A DNA stretch of 64,000 nt from Halococcus qingdaonensis (GCF_024508235.1 NZ_CP101943.1:310001-374000); one strand, 5' to 3'; shown: positions 8,674 to 17,969, numbered from the stretch's first letter. Notes: generated by a model from the sequence alone, not told the origin. Numbers and translations: made by a program.

Positions 8674-9278
8674 GCACGGAAATCGACGATCTGATCGACG
8701 AGCTACGGAGCGAGGCAGCGACGGATCGCCCGTCGGCTGAGACGCCCGATGTGGGGATCGTCATGGGGTCGGATTCGGATCTCGACACGATGGCGGGGGC
8801 TTACGAGGCGCTCTCGGAGCTCGGCTTCGAAGAGGACACGGGCGAGGGAGTGGAGAGCCGCTTTTCCTACGAGAGCTACGTGGTGTCGGCCCATCGGACG
8901 CCCGATCTGATGTACGCCTACGCGGAGACAGCCCACGAGCGCGGACTCTCGGTCATCATCGCGGGCGCGGGCGGCAAGTCGGCCGATCTGCCGAACATGA
9001 CCGCCTCGATCGCCTTTCCGGTGCCCGTCATCGGCGTCCCGGTACAGGAGAAGTCGGTCGATTCGGTCATCGGGATGCCGACCGGCGCGCCGATCGTCGC
9101 GGTCGATGCGGGCAAGTCGTTCAACGCCGGGCTGTCGGCGGCCCAGCTGCTCGCGAGCGATCACGATGAGCTTGCCGAGCGTCTGATCGACTATCACGAG
9201 GAACTCGAAAGCGGGGTCGGGACGATCTCGCGCGAGCTCCACGAGCAGGGGATCGAGGTGTTCCGTGAGGACCACTGA
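8670..9278 (+). CDS. purE: N5-carboxyaminoimidazole ribonucleotide mutase
   Basis: This 202-residue PurE converts N5-CAIR to CAIR, the step after PurK. It shows GIVMGSDSDL, SAHRTPD (with the catalytic His), AGAGGKSADLPNMTA and VPVQEKSVDSVIGMPTG. The roughly 25-residue acidic N-terminal extension before VGIVMGSDSD is longer than in bacterial PurE, and the chain has an extra C-terminal helix. Translation is coupled to purK through an ATGA overlap. Confidence 0.95.
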   Translation: MSTEIDDLIDELRSEAATDRPSAETPDVGIVMGSDSDLDTMAGAYEALSELGFEEDTGEGVESRFSYESYVVSAHRTPDLMYAYAETAHERGLSVIIAGAGGKSADLPNMTASIAFPVPVIGVPVQEKSVDSVIGMPTGAPIVAVDAGKSFNAGLSAAQLLASDHDELAERLIDYHEELESGVGTISRELHEQGIEVFREDH

Positions 9279-9362
9279 ACGGCGTGTCAGGTCGCTCGCG
9301 GGCGGAAAGAATCAATCCTTATGTGAGTGCGCTCCAAAGCATCGCCACGAGCAACCAAGCAC

Positions 9363-9764
9363 ATGAATGAATGGATAGCTGTCGGGGCGCTGGCGTTCGT
9401 CGCCATCGCAGTCCCGCTCTCGTTGCTGGGCGTATCGTTCCTGTTGCGACCCAGCGTGCCCGAACAGGGAAAAGCGGCCGTCTACGAGTCGGGTGAGGTC
9501 CCGACGGGCAACACGCGCATCCGGTTCAACATCCAGTACTACATGGTCGCGCTGTTGTTCCTCGTCTTCGACATCGAGACGGTGCTCATTTTCCCGTGGA
9601 CGGTCATCTACCGCGACGCCGTACAGAGCGCGGGGCTGGCCGCGGCGCTCGTGCCGATGTTGATCTTCATCGGCGTGCTCGTCGTCGGGCTCGCGTGGGC
9701 GTGGCGTAACGGCGCGGTGCAGTGGATCCACAGCCAGAATTCGAACAGTACGACACGACAATGA
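9363..9764 (+). CDS. nuoA: NADH-type dehydrogenase (complex I) subunit A
   Basis: This 133-residue membrane subunit has three helices (about residues 5-27, 60-84 and 90-113). The conserved loop YESGEVPTGNTRIRFNIQYY and FLVFDIETVLIFPW, which carries the conserved acidic pair, are present. NuoA helps connect the peripheral and membrane arms near the quinone chamber. The ATG at 9363 follows an open stretch to 9327 that lacks family similarity. It is the first gene of nuoA-B-CD-H-I, overlapping nuoB by ATGA. Confidence 0.95.
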   Translation: MNEWIAVGALAFVAIAVPLSLLGVSFLLRPSVPEQGKAAVYESGEVPTGNTRIRFNIQYYMVALLFLVFDIETVLIFPWTVIYRDAVQSAGLAAALVPMLIFIGVLVVGLAWAWRNGAVQWIHSQNSNSTTRQ

Positions 9765-10453
9765 GTAGCGACAATCAACCTCAGACCGCGGACGCACAGA
9801 CGACTCAGGAGGCCCGGATGGGCGGCGGGACGGACAACCGGTTCAACTCCAAGCTCAGAAACGCCTTCGGCTCCTCGCCGTTCATCCTCACGAAGTTCGA
9901 CTCGTTCATGAACTGGGTGCGTGGCTCCTCGATGTTCATGCTCCAGTTCGGCATCGCCTGCTGTTCGATCGAGATGATGCACACCTACGCGGTGAAACAC
10001 GACCTCGATCGCTTCGGCTCCGGCGTCCCCCGGGCGTCGCCACGACAGGCCGACGTGATCATCGTGCCGGGCACCATCGTCTCGAAGTTCGCCCCGCGGA
10101 TGAAGCGGGTCTACGACCAGATGCCCGAACCGAAGTTCGTCGTCTCGATGGGCTCGTGTACCATCTCGGGCGGCCCGTTCCAGAAGGGATACAACGTCGT
10201 CAAGGGTGCCGAGGAGGTCATCCCGGTCGACATCCACGTGCCGGGCTGCCCGCCGCGACCGGAAGCGCTCATCTACGGCGTCGCGAAGCTTCAGGAGCGC
10301 ATCTCCGAAGGTGAGTCGGCTCCGGTGACGGTCAAGCCGTACGAACTCCAACAGTTCGGCGATCTGGAGCGCGACGAGCTCGTCGACGAGCTCGCCGACG
10401 AGATCGATCGGGACACGCTCGTCATGCGGTACAACTGGAACGATTCGCCATGA
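9761..10453 (+). CDS. nuoB: Complex I subunit B (N2 cluster)
   Basis: This 230-residue subunit carries the terminal 4Fe-4S cluster N2, which reduces quinone. The ligands are visible: the adjacent Cys pair in [11 protein letters not shown], the Cys in [11 protein letters not shown], and the Cys in [15 protein letters not shown]. The N-terminal 30 residues are polar and absent from bacterial homologues. It overlaps nuoA (4 bp) and nuoCD (4 bp), indicating one polycistronic unit. Confidence 0.97.
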   Translation: MSSDNQPQTADAQTTQEARMGGGTDNRFNSKLRNAFGSSPFILTKFDSFMNWVRGSSMFMLQFGIACCSIEMMHTYAVKHDLDRFGSGVPRASPRQADVIIVPGTIVSKFAPRMKRVYDQMPEPKFVVSMGSCTISGGPFQKGYNVVKGAEEVIPVDIHVPGCPPRPEALIYGVAKLQERISEGESAPVTVKPYELQQFGDLERDELVDELADEIDRDTLVMRYNWNDSP

Positions 10454-12126
10454 GTCTGGAACGACCGACCGATCGAACCGACGCCGTCGGCGTCACCGAA
10501 GAGGGACTCGACTACGACGCGCTCGCCGATCTGCTCGGCGACAGCGTGGTGAGCCGTGAACAGCACCACCACACGGAGGCCTTCACCATCCGGCCCGACG
10601 AGGTCCAGGACGTGCTGTTCGCGCTGCGTGATCAGGCAGGCTTCGATCACTGCTCGAACGTCACTGCCCAGGAGTACGAAAACCGCTTCGAGACGGTCTA
10701 CAACCTGAAGAAATACGTCGATCCCACGCAGGAGCTCTCCGTCGTCGTGCCGGCGTCGAAGGACAACCCCGTGAGCCAGAGCGCGGAGCCGGTCTACCGG
10801 ACCGCCGACTGGCACGAGCGCGAGGCCTACGATCTGGTCGGCATCCAGTACGAGGGCCATCCCGACATGCGTCGGATCCTCCTGCCCGAGACGTGGAAAG
10901 GCCACCCGATGGGGCTCGACTACAACCAGGAGAAGCCCCAGATCGTCACGCTCGAAGCGCACGCCAACCCGCTCGAAGACGACGAGCACGATGCCGGTGC
11001 GGACACGATGTATCTGAACATCGGCCCACACCACCCGGCGACACACGGCGTGCTCCACATCGAGACGGTGCTCGACGGCGAGCAGGTCGCCCACGTCGAG
11101 CCCGACATCGGCTATCTCCACCGCTGTGAGGAGCAGATGGCACAGCAGGGCACCTACCGCCACGAGATCATGCCCTATCCCGATCGCTGGGACTACGTCT
11201 CGGCCGGTATCCTGAACGAGTGGGCGTACGCCCGTACCGCCGAGGAACTGACCGACCTCGACGTACCCGACTACGCACAGGTCATCCGGACGATGAGCGC
11301 CGAGCTCTGCCGGATCGCCGCGCACATGCTCGCGGTCGGCACGTTCGCGCTCGACGTTTACGGCGAGTTCACCGCGACGTTCATGTACGCGTTCCGCGAC
11401 CGCGAGGTCGTCGAGAACATCCTTGAAGATCTGACGGGCCAGCGACTGATGTTCAACTATCTCCGGCTCGGTGGCGTGGCGTGGGACCTGCCCGAACCGC
11501 GCGAGGATTTCTTCGAGAAGATCCGGGACTTCCTCGACGGGCTCCCCCACAAGCTCGACGAGTACCACGACCTGCTGACCTCGAACGAGATCTTCCAGCT
11601 GCGCTGTGCGAACACCGGCGTGCTCGACGCCGAGACGGCCAAACAGTACGGTGCGACCGGCCCCGTCGCCCGCGCGTCGGGCGTCGACTACGACATCCGG
11701 CGCGACGACCCCTACGGCTACTACCCCGAACTCGACTGGGACGTCGTGACCGCCGAGGAGGGCGACAACTACGCGCGCGTGCTCTGTCGGCTCCAGGAGG
11801 TCGAGGAGTCCGCACGCATCATCGACCAGTGTGTCGACCTGCTCGAAGACTGGCCGGAAGACGACCGCGAGATCCAGTCGAACGTGCCCCGGACGCTCCG
11901 TCCGGACGACGATGCGGAGATCTACCGCGCCGTCGAGGGCGCGAAGGGTGAACTCGGCATCTACATCCGGAGCGACGGTACCGACAAGCCGGCCCGGTTC
12001 AAGATCCGCAGTCCGGCGTTCTCGAACCTGCAGACGCTGCCGGAGCTCGCCGTCGGCGAGTACGTGCCGGACCTGATCGCGTCGCTCGCGAGCCTCGATA
12101 TCGTCCTCGGTGAGGTCGATCGATGA
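10450..12126 (+). CDS. nuoCD: Fused complex I subunit C/D (operon copy)
   Basis: This 558-residue fusion has a NuoC domain (about 1-160, with YRTADWHEREAYDLVGI and LPETWKGHPM) and a NuoD domain (about 190-558). NuoD forms much of the quinone pocket. The pocket His lies in NIGPHHPATHGVLHIE, and the pocket tyrosine is Tyr249 in PDRWDYVSAGILNEW. RLGGVAWDLP and the C-terminal ASLDIVLGEVDR are present. It sits in the operon between nuoB and nuoH with 4-bp overlaps. A highly similar paralogue lies at 41278-42930. Confidence 0.97.
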   Translation: MSLERPTDRTDAVGVTEEGLDYDALADLLGDSVVSREQHHHTEAFTIRPDEVQDVLFALRDQAGFDHCSNVTAQEYENRFETVYNLKKYVDPTQELSVVVPASKDNPVSQSAEPVYRTADWHEREAYDLVGIQYEGHPDMRRILLPETWKGHPMGLDYNQEKPQIVTLEAHANPLEDDEHDAGADTMYLNIGPHHPATHGVLHIETVLDGEQVAHVEPDIGYLHRCEEQMAQQGTYRHEIMPYPDRWDYVSAGILNEWAYARTAEELTDLDVPDYAQVIRTMSAELCRIAAHMLAVGTFALDVYGEFTATFMYAFRDREVVENILEDLTGQRLMFNYLRLGGVAWDLPEPREDFFEKIRDFLDGLPHKLDEYHDLLTSNEIFQLRCANTGVLDAETAKQYGATGPVARASGVDYDIRRDDPYGYYPELDWDVVTAEEGDNYARVLCRLQEVEESARIIDQCVDLLEDWPEDDREIQSNVPRTLRPDDDAEIYRAVEGAKGELGIYIRSDGTDKPARFKIRSPAFSNLQTLPELAVGEYVPDLIASLASLDIVLGEVDR

Positions 12127-13262
12127 GCGTTTCGGAGATCGTCTTCCAGGCGGGCAACGCCACGAACGGCTCCGGGGCGGCGAACGCGACGAACGCCTCG
12201 GCGGCCGGCGGCGGACAGACGTTCCCCGAGATCCTGAGCGGGCTGCTCGGCCTCGGGCCGAACCCCGATCCCGGCCTGCAGTTCCTGTTCGCGATCGTCG
12301 GCGCGACGCTTATCGCCGTGCTCTTCTTGACGATCGCCGCGGTCGGCGGTATCTGGGGCAAGCGGAAGATCACGGCCGCGTTCACCGACCGGATCGCGGT
12401 CAATCGGGTCGGTCCGTTCGGCCTGTTGATCATCGTCGCCGACGCGGTGCGACTGCTCTCGAAGGAAGTCATCATTCCCGACGCCGTCGACCGCCCGGCG
12501 TTCGATATCGCGCCGATGGTGCTCCCGTTCTCGGCGCTGTTGGGCTTCGCGGTGATCCCGCTTGGCAGCGGGCTGCAGCTGGCCGACCCGGAGACGGGCT
12601 TCGTGTTCGTCTTCGCGGCCTCCTCGCTTGCCTCGCTCGGACTCCTGATGTCCGGCTACTCGTCGAACAACAAGTACTCGTTCCTCGGCGGGCTGCGCGC
12701 GCTCGCACAGAACCTCGCCTACGAGATCCCGCTGGTGGTGACGGGCGCGTCGGTCGTCCTGTTTACCGGCACGCTCAAGCTAAGCGAGGTCGTCGCCGTT
12801 CAGAGTCAGCCGCTGCTGACGATCGGCGGGCTGACGATCCCGTCGTGGTTCGCGTTCGTCAACCCGTTCGCATTCGTGCTGTTCCTGATCGCGAACCTCG
12901 CCGAAGTCGGCCGCAACCCGTTCGATACGCCCGAAGCGCCGGGCGAGCTGGTGGCGGGCTACATGACCGAGTATTCGGGCGCGTACTTCGTGCTGCTCTA
13001 TCTCGGCGAGTTCCTCCACATCTTCCTCGGCGGCGCGATCGTCGCGACGCTGTTCCTCGGCGGCCCCGCCGGACCGGTCCTGCCGGGGCTCGTCTGGATG
13101 GTGATCAAGATCCTCGCGGTGTATCTGTTCACCCAGTGGATGCGCTCGGCGATGCCGCGCGTTCGTATCGACCAGATGATCGAGATCGGTTGGAAGGGCC
13201 TGCTCGTGATGAGCTTTGCCAACCTCGTGCTCACGGCGATCCTCGTGGGCGTGATCGCCTAA
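12123..13262 (+). CDS. nuoH: Complex I subunit H
   Basis: This 379-residue membrane subunit has an estimated eight or nine helices and forms the floor of the quinone channel. Typical motifs are KRKITAAFTDRIAVNRVGPFG, the loop FLIANLAEVGRNPFDTPEAPGEL, and GYMTEYSGAYFVLLYLGEF with its conserved acidic residues. It has an unusually Ala/Asn-rich N-terminus (GNATNGSGAANATNAS) before the first helix. It overlaps nuoCD by 4 bp. Confidence 0.97.
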   Translation: MSVSEIVFQAGNATNGSGAANATNASAAGGGQTFPEILSGLLGLGPNPDPGLQFLFAIVGATLIAVLFLTIAAVGGIWGKRKITAAFTDRIAVNRVGPFGLLIIVADAVRLLSKEVIIPDAVDRPAFDIAPMVLPFSALLGFAVIPLGSGLQLADPETGFVFVFAASSLASLGLLMSGYSSNNKYSFLGGLRALAQNLAYEIPLVVTGASVVLFTGTLKLSEVVAVQSQPLLTIGGLTIPSWFAFVNPFAFVLFLIANLAEVGRNPFDTPEAPGELVAGYMTEYSGAYFVLLYLGEFLHIFLGGAIVATLFLGGPAGPVLPGLVWMVIKILAVYLFTQWMRSAMPRVRIDQMIEIGWKGLLVMSFANLVLTAILVGVIA

Positions 13263-13272
13263 CTACAAACCC

Positions 13273-13734
13273 ATGATCGGACTGCTCAAATCGATGGCGA
13301 CGACGATGAGACACGCACTCGACGGCTCGACGTTCACCGTCGAGTATCCCGATACCGCACCCGAGGTCAGCCCCCGTTTCCGTGGGGTCCACAAGTTCAG
13401 CCAGGAGCGCTGTATCTGGTGTCGGCAGTGTGAGAACGTTTGCCCGAACGACACCATCCAGATCGTGATGGACGAACAGCGCAACGGCGAGCAGTACAAC
13501 CTCCACATCGGGCAGTGTATCTACTGCCGGCTCTGTGAGGAGGTCTGTCCCGTCGACGCGATCCTCCTGACCCAGAACTTCGAGTTCACCGCCGACACGA
13601 AAGACGAGTTCGCGCTCAACAAAGAGGAGCTGAAGAACGTCCCGTGGTACAAGGACATCGACCCGCTCGAAGCCCGCGAACCCGACCGTGGCGGATGGGT
13701 CGGCGAGGGCGAGGGCGAACTCGACTACCAGTAG
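13273..13734 (+). CDS. nuoI: Complex I subunit I, 2x[4Fe-4S] ferredoxin
   Basis: This 153-residue subunit has two ferredoxin motifs, CIWCRQCENVCP and CIYCRLCEEVCP, binding clusters N6a and N6b that feed N2. It ends in an acidic tail. It is the last nuo gene here: the membrane subunits J, K, L, M and N that normally follow in haloarchaeal operons are absent from the window. The next gene has its own TATA box. Confidence 0.96.
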   Translation: MIGLLKSMATTMRHALDGSTFTVEYPDTAPEVSPRFRGVHKFSQERCIWCRQCENVCPNDTIQIVMDEQRNGEQYNLHIGQCIYCRLCEEVCPVDAILLTQNFEFTADTKDEFALNKEELKNVPWYKDIDPLEAREPDRGGWVGEGEGELDYQ

Positions 13735-13751
13735 CCGTCGGCTGCAGGAAT

Positions 13752-13758
13752 ATTTATA
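13752..13758 (+). promoter_or_regulatory. TATA box of the Thr-rich winged-helix gene
   Basis: TTTATAT sits 45-51 bp ahead of the ATG at 13803, within an AT-rich patch after nuoI. Archaeal spacing would place the transcript start near 13780-13785, giving a short leader. This argues that the downstream gene is separately transcribed from the nuo operon. Confidence 0.55.
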
Positions 13759-13802
13759 TGATGGCGATTCATTTCATCGATAAGCGGAGCGTGTGAAACG
13801 AG

Positions 13803-14387
13803 ATGCCAACGACCGACACCACAGATACGGCGACCGAGACGACGGACACAGAGAGCGAAACGACGGGAACGGCGACCGAGTCCACGGAGAACGGCACGGC
13901 GCAAGCGACTACGACGAGCGAGCCCACGACCAACGGTACTGCGACGGCGACCGAAACCACAGGGACGGCGACGGAGACGCCAAGCGAAACCACGGAAACG
14001 GCGACCGAAACGACGAACACGACGACCGGGACCGAAACCACGACAACTGAGAGCACTACTACAGCGACCGAGATCACGGACGAGGAGAGCGACGCCGACG
14101 CGGAACTGACCGCGTTCGCCGGGGGGTCGTCGACACGGACGGCGGTACTCGAACGGCTCGTCACCGGGCCGGCGAACGCCAGCGACATCGCCACGCGTGA
14201 TCCGCCGAACGTCGAGGACATGCACGGCGTCACGGGCAATCTGAGTGTCAGCAAAACCCGATCCGCGATCGATACACTCCGCGATCGCGGGCTGGTCGAA
14301 CTGCTCGTCGATAACGAAACGCCCATCTACAGCCTCACTGCCAAGGGCGAGCGGATTCTGTTCGAGATCGAACGGAACGACGGCTGA
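13803..14387 (+). CDS. Thr-rich protein with C-terminal winged helix-turn-helix
   Basis: This 194-residue protein has two very different halves. Residues 1 to about 95 are almost only Thr, Glu, Ala, Ser and Asn in short degenerate repeats (TETTDT, TATETT), with no signal peptide or membrane helix. Residues from about 100 to the end form a compact wHTH: RTAVLERLVTGPANASDIA, then a recognition segment TGNLSVSKTRSAIDTLRDRG, then a wing ending LTAKGERILFEIE. The wHTH half resembles MarR/PadR-like haloarchaeal regulators. It follows nuoI and precedes the convergent halocyanin gene. Target and role are unknown. Confidence 0.75.
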   Translation: MPTTDTTDTATETTDTESETTGTATESTENGTAQATTTSEPTTNGTATATETTGTATETPSETTETATETTNTTTGTETTTTESTTTATEITDEESDADAELTAFAGGSSTRTAVLERLVTGPANASDIATRDPPNVEDMHGVTGNLSVSKTRSAIDTLRDRGLVELLVDNETPIYSLTAKGERILFEIERNDG

Positions 14388-14459
14388 GCGACACTTGCGT
14401 ATCGTCGCTGCGATTTTCACGACTCTCTCGATCACTGCAACCGAGTGCCGCTGGCAGCG

Positions 14460-15008
14460 CTACTCGGCGCTGCCTTCGAAATCGCCGCCGTAGCGCATGA
14501 AGAAGTAAGCGAGCCCGAGCGTCGAGAGCAGGAACGTCGACGCGGCGACGCCGAGCTGTTTGGCGAACCCGGGGATCGCGGGTTCGGAGGAGCCGCTACT
14601 GCCACCACCCTCTTGAACGATGATGGTGCCTTCCATCCCGGCGGATGCGTGCGGGTCACAGACGTAGCTGTGTTCGCCGGTCTCCTGAAACGGTGGCGTC
14701 GTGAAGCTGAACCCCTTGTCCTCGATCGGCTGATGGCCCCAATCGCCGTCGTCGGGGTGGACGTTGTGACCATCGGATTCCCAGGAGAACTTCACGGGCG
14801 TGCCGGGCGCGATCGTCAGTTCGGCGGGCTCGAACGAGAGCGAGCCTCCGGGACCGACTTTCACCGTTTTCGCCGAGCCACCGCCCGATCCCCCTGAGTC
14901 CTCCTGGGCCGCGGCCGTCCCGCTCGCGCCCGCGACGGCCGCCGTTCCCGCAGCCGTCCTGAGGAAGCCCCGTCGACTCACGCTGCTATCGGCGTCGGTA
15001 TCGTCCAT
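14460..15008 (-). CDS. Halocyanin-like blue copper protein, membrane anchored
   Basis: This 182-residue protein begins with a Tat signal (SRRGFLRTAAGTAAVAGASG). A Gly/Ser linker and a plastocyanin-type domain follow. Copper ligands are the His in SDGHNVHPDDGDW and the C-x2-H-x4-M cluster YVCDPHASAGMEG, preceded by FSWES. A C-terminal helix (about 155-173, VAASTFLLSTLGLAYFFM) anchors it at the outer membrane face. Halocyanins carry electrons in haloarchaeal respiratory chains, which suits its place beside nuo genes, although it is on the opposite strand. Confidence 0.92.
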   Translation of the reverse strand: MDDTDADSSVSRRGFLRTAAGTAAVAGASGTAAAQEDSGGSGGGSAKTVKVGPGGSLSFEPAELTIAPGTPVKFSWESDGHNVHPDDGDWGHQPIEDKGFSFTTPPFQETGEHSYVCDPHASAGMEGTIIVQEGGGSSGSSEPAIPGFAKQLGVAASTFLLSTLGLAYFFMRYGGDFEGSAE

Positions 15009-15068
15009 GCTTCACTCTCACGGGGCGACGCTACTGAACATTACGATGGCCGTCGGTCGAGAAGCGGG

Positions 15069-16334
15069 CTACTCGAGCGCGCTCGCGGCCCGGATCACGG
15101 CGCGCTCGCCGAAGGCCGGGCCGACGAACTGCGCGCCGACGGGCAGACCGTCAGCAGTGCCGGCCGGCACCGAGATCGCCGGCAGGTCGGCGAGGTTCAC
15201 GGGGACGGTGTTGGCGTCCATGAGGTAGTGCTGGAGCGGGTCTTCCGGACTCTCGCCGAGTTTCGGCGGCAGAACGGGCATCGTCGGCGATGCGAGGACG
15301 TCCGCTTGCTCGAAGGCGGCATCGAACTCCTGCTTGATCCACGCGCGCGTGTCCTGAGCCTTCTCGTAGTATTTGTCGTGATAGCCAGCCGATAGCGCGT
15401 AGGTGCCGAGCAGGACCCGCCGTTTCACCTCGGAGCCGAACCCCGCTTCGCGCGCTCGGGCGAACGCGTCGTTCCAGTCGCCGTCGAACCCGCCCGAGAT
15501 CCCGTAGCGGACGCCGTCGAAGCGCGCGAGGTTCGAGGAGGCCTCGGACATGGCGATGACGTAGTACGCCCGCACGGCGTGGGTGAGCGAGTCGAGTTCG
15601 ATCTCTCGGATCTCCGCCCCTCTCTCTTCGAGCTCCGCGATGCGCTCCTCGAAGACCGCCGCGACGCGCTCGTCGGCCCCATCGACGAGATCGGTGAGAA
15701 CGCCGATCGTCGTCCCGTCGATATCGCCGTCGGCGGCACTCGCGTAGTCCGTGTCCGCACCCTCTGAGCGCGTCGTCGCGTCGCGCTCGTCCGGGCCGGC
15801 GATGATGTCGAGCAGGGAAGCGGCCCCTTCAACCGTGGGTGCGAGCGGGCCGACCTGTTCGAGCGAGTTGGCGTAGGCGACGAGCCCGTACCGCGAGACC
15901 AGCCCGTAGGTCGGTTTGATGCCGACGACGCCGCAGAAGGCGGCCGGACAGCGCACCGAGCCACCCGTATCGGTGCCGAGCGCGAGATCGGCCTCTCCGG
16001 CGGCGACGGCGGCTGCACTGCCGCCCGAGGAGCCACCCGGCACGCGCTCCTCGTCGACGGGGTTCGTCGTCGGGCCGAAGTGTGAGCTCTCGGTCGTGGT
16101 TCCCATCCCGAACTCGTCCATGTTCGTCTTCCCGACGATCGTCGCTCCCGCTCGCTTGAGGCGCTCGATCACGGTCGCGTCGTAGGGCGGGACGTACTCG
16201 GCGAGCATCGCCGAGCCGCAGGTCGTTCGCGTTCCGTCCGTGCTGATGTTGTCCTTGACCGCGATCCGCTGGCCGTCGAGCGGACCGTCGGCGTCGCCGT
16301 CGATCTCCGTCCGGGTGATGAAGGCGTCGCTCAT
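15069..16334 (-). CDS. gatA: Asp/Glu-tRNA amidotransferase subunit A
   Basis: This 421-residue amidase supplies ammonia from Gln for amidation of misacylated Asp-tRNA(Asn) (and Glu-tRNA). The Ser-cis-Ser-Lys triad is visible as RIAVKDNIS and PGGSSGGSAAAVAAG, followed by LGTDTGGSVRCPAAFCG. The ATG at 16334 overlaps the gatC stop by four bases; the frame is open further upstream but that would run through gatC. No gatB is present in the window. Confidence 0.95.
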   Translation of the reverse strand: MSDAFITRTEIDGDADGPLDGQRIAVKDNISTDGTRTTCGSAMLAEYVPPYDATVIERLKRAGATIVGKTNMDEFGMGTTTESSHFGPTTNPVDEERVPGGSSGGSAAAVAAGEADLALGTDTGGSVRCPAAFCGVVGIKPTYGLVSRYGLVAYANSLEQVGPLAPTVEGAASLLDIIAGPDERDATTRSEGADTDYASAADGDIDGTTIGVLTDLVDGADERVAAVFEERIAELEERGAEIREIELDSLTHAVRAYYVIAMSEASSNLARFDGVRYGISGGFDGDWNDAFARAREAGFGSEVKRRVLLGTYALSAGYHDKYYEKAQDTRAWIKQEFDAAFEQADVLASPTMPVLPPKLGESPEDPLQHYLMDANTVPVNLADLPAISVPAGTADGLPVGAQFVGPAFGERAVIRAASALE

Positions 16335-16609
16335 CCGACCGGCGGCCCCTCGAAGTAGCCGTCCTCGGTTTCGGGGGCGTTTCGAAGCGCCTCGTCCTGC
16401 GAGAGACTTTCGCGTGCCTCGTCGGTCCGCAGGACGTTGACGAGCTCCGGCTCGGACTCGATTTCCGGAACCTCGTCGAGCGTCTCGAAGTAGTCGAGCA
16501 CGTCGGCGAACTGCGCGGCGAACGCCTCGGCTTCGTCCTCGTCGAGGTCGACCCGCGCGAGGTCGGCGACGTGGGCCACCGTCGCCGGGTCGACGCTCGC
16601 ATCGCTCAT
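16331..16609 (-). CDS. gatC: Asp/Glu-tRNA amidotransferase subunit C
   Basis: This 92-residue small subunit stabilises GatA-GatB. It shows the typical VAHVADLARVDLDEDEAEAF start and a C-terminal RNAPETEDGYFEGPPVG, close to the conserved DxxxxGYFxVP. It is co-transcribed with, and overlaps, gatA. Confidence 0.95.
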   Translation of the reverse strand: MSDASVDPATVAHVADLARVDLDEDEAEAFAAQFADVLDYFETLDEVPEIESEPELVNVLRTDEARESLSQDEALRNAPETEDGYFEGPPVG

Positions 16610-16692
16610 ACGGAGAGAGGGCGAGCGCCACCACTAAGCGTTTCGAAAGCGGACTCCGCAATACCGAAAGCCACCGGCCGTTTTCGTTTCGC

Positions 16693-17187
16693 ATGGAGAC
16701 GACCCGGCATTTCACTGCGACGGTCTATCTCGTCAACGACGGGGCGACGGCACTCCATCGCCATCCGAAACTGGGCATTCGCCTCCCGCCCGGCGGGCAC
16801 GTCGACCGCGACGAACTGCCTCACGAGGCCGGTCTGCGTGAGGTGCGCGAGGAGACGGGGCTGGATGCCGACCCCCTCGGCAGTGCGCCGGCAATCGACG
16901 CGCCAGCCGGCCGTGCGCTCCCACAACCCCGCTATCAGATGCTCTACGACATCGACGTCCACCCGGATGGCCAGGTGAGCCACCAGCACATCGACTTCGT
17001 CTATTTCGCGCGCGTCGGATGTCGGGCCATCGCTCCCGACGGCGACGACGAGCCGGGATCCGAGGCATGGGAGTGGTATACGCCAGCGGAGCTCCGTGCG
17101 AGCGATATCGACGCCGACACGGTGGAAATCGGCTGTGAGGCGATCATAGAAAACAACAATTCTGAACGGAGTATAGATACAAGATAA
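16693..17187 (+). CDS. Nudix hydrolase
   Basis: This 164-residue protein has a complete Nudix box: G-x5-E-x7-REVREETGL within GGHVDRDELPHEAGLREVREETGL, split here as GGHVDRDELPHEAG and LREVREETGL. The Glu residues bind Mg and cleave an X-linked nucleoside diphosphate. IDFVYFARV and WEWYTPAELR complete the fold. The substrate is not predictable. The last codons run into the AT-rich segment that follows, and base composition changes sharply near 17150. Confidence 0.9.
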   Translation: METTRHFTATVYLVNDGATALHRHPKLGIRLPPGGHVDRDELPHEAGLREVREETGLDADPLGSAPAIDAPAGRALPQPRYQMLYDIDVHPDGQVSHQHIDFVYFARVGCRAIAPDGDDEPGSEAWEWYTPAELRASDIDADTVEIGCEAIIENNNSERSIDTR

Positions 17188-17209
17188 CAATCATTAGGTC
17201 CTAAGAGCT

Positions 17210-17969
17210 ATGACCCCACGAGAATGGGAGCTGGAAAAAAAATATACTTTACCTTGGCGCATTGTCAATGCTTTTCATTTCATCAATGGCAGCTGTTTTT
17301 ATTTTCACCTCAATAGTAGAGTATACTTCGCCGATCATTGTCTATTTCATCTCAAAGTATGGAGTCTTGTCTGTACTATTTTTTCTTTCTATACCATCAC
17401 TCCTCGCTATAGCAGTTGGGTTGTATGTGGAGCCTACAGCTATTGACCAACCGTCTCAGAGAATACAAACTACTCACCCAAATAAAGAATTTAGAGCAAT
17501 CCGTAAAGAAGCGCGAAGCACTCTTGATAATCAAATTGACGCTATTAGAGATGTAAAAAATGATTGTGTCAAGATAATTCGGCTAAATCTAATTATAGCA
17601 AGCGTAGTATCTGCTGGATTTTCAGTACTCGCACGTTCTAGGTCTGATACAGTCGTAAATTTAGCTACGAGTATATATTCGAAAGCAGGTGTTGTCGCAT
17701 GGGGATTGTCAATAGTTGTAGCTTTAGTTGGGTATACTATCGTAACGTATTCTGGCGGAATTAATACGAATACAATTGACAATCTCCATGATAGAAGGCA
17801 TACATATACTATGTTTCAGATTTTAGTAGTCGATGAGTATTATCGGTCTCTGTCACAGAATGACAAAAACATTCAAACAGGGATAGCAACTGTAGCAATG
17901 TCGATGTATTTTTCGATAATTTCGATATTATTATTCATCGTGGGAATAATGAACTCCTCATTTGTATAG
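17210..17969 (+). CDS. AT-rich multi-spanning membrane protein with probable frameshift
   Basis: As read, the main frame runs from a TTG at 17262 (ATG 17268) to 17969 and gives about 235 residues. A better N-terminus starts at ATG 17210 (MTPREWELEK) in another frame. Removing one A from the A8 run at 17235-17242 joins the frames and yields MTPREWELEKNILYLGALSM leading straight into the first helix. The joined product of about 253 residues has five predicted helices (roughly 11-33, 45-70, 116-134, 150-172, 218-240) and a polar loop at 72-112. Base composition is far more AT-rich than its neighbours, suggesting acquisition. Family not recognised. Confidence 0.6.

Noticed and set aside
13803-14090. 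DNA microsatellite in the Thr-rich gene
   Set aside because: Repeats are imperfect at the DNA level, vary in codons and keep one frame, so the signal is at the protein level.
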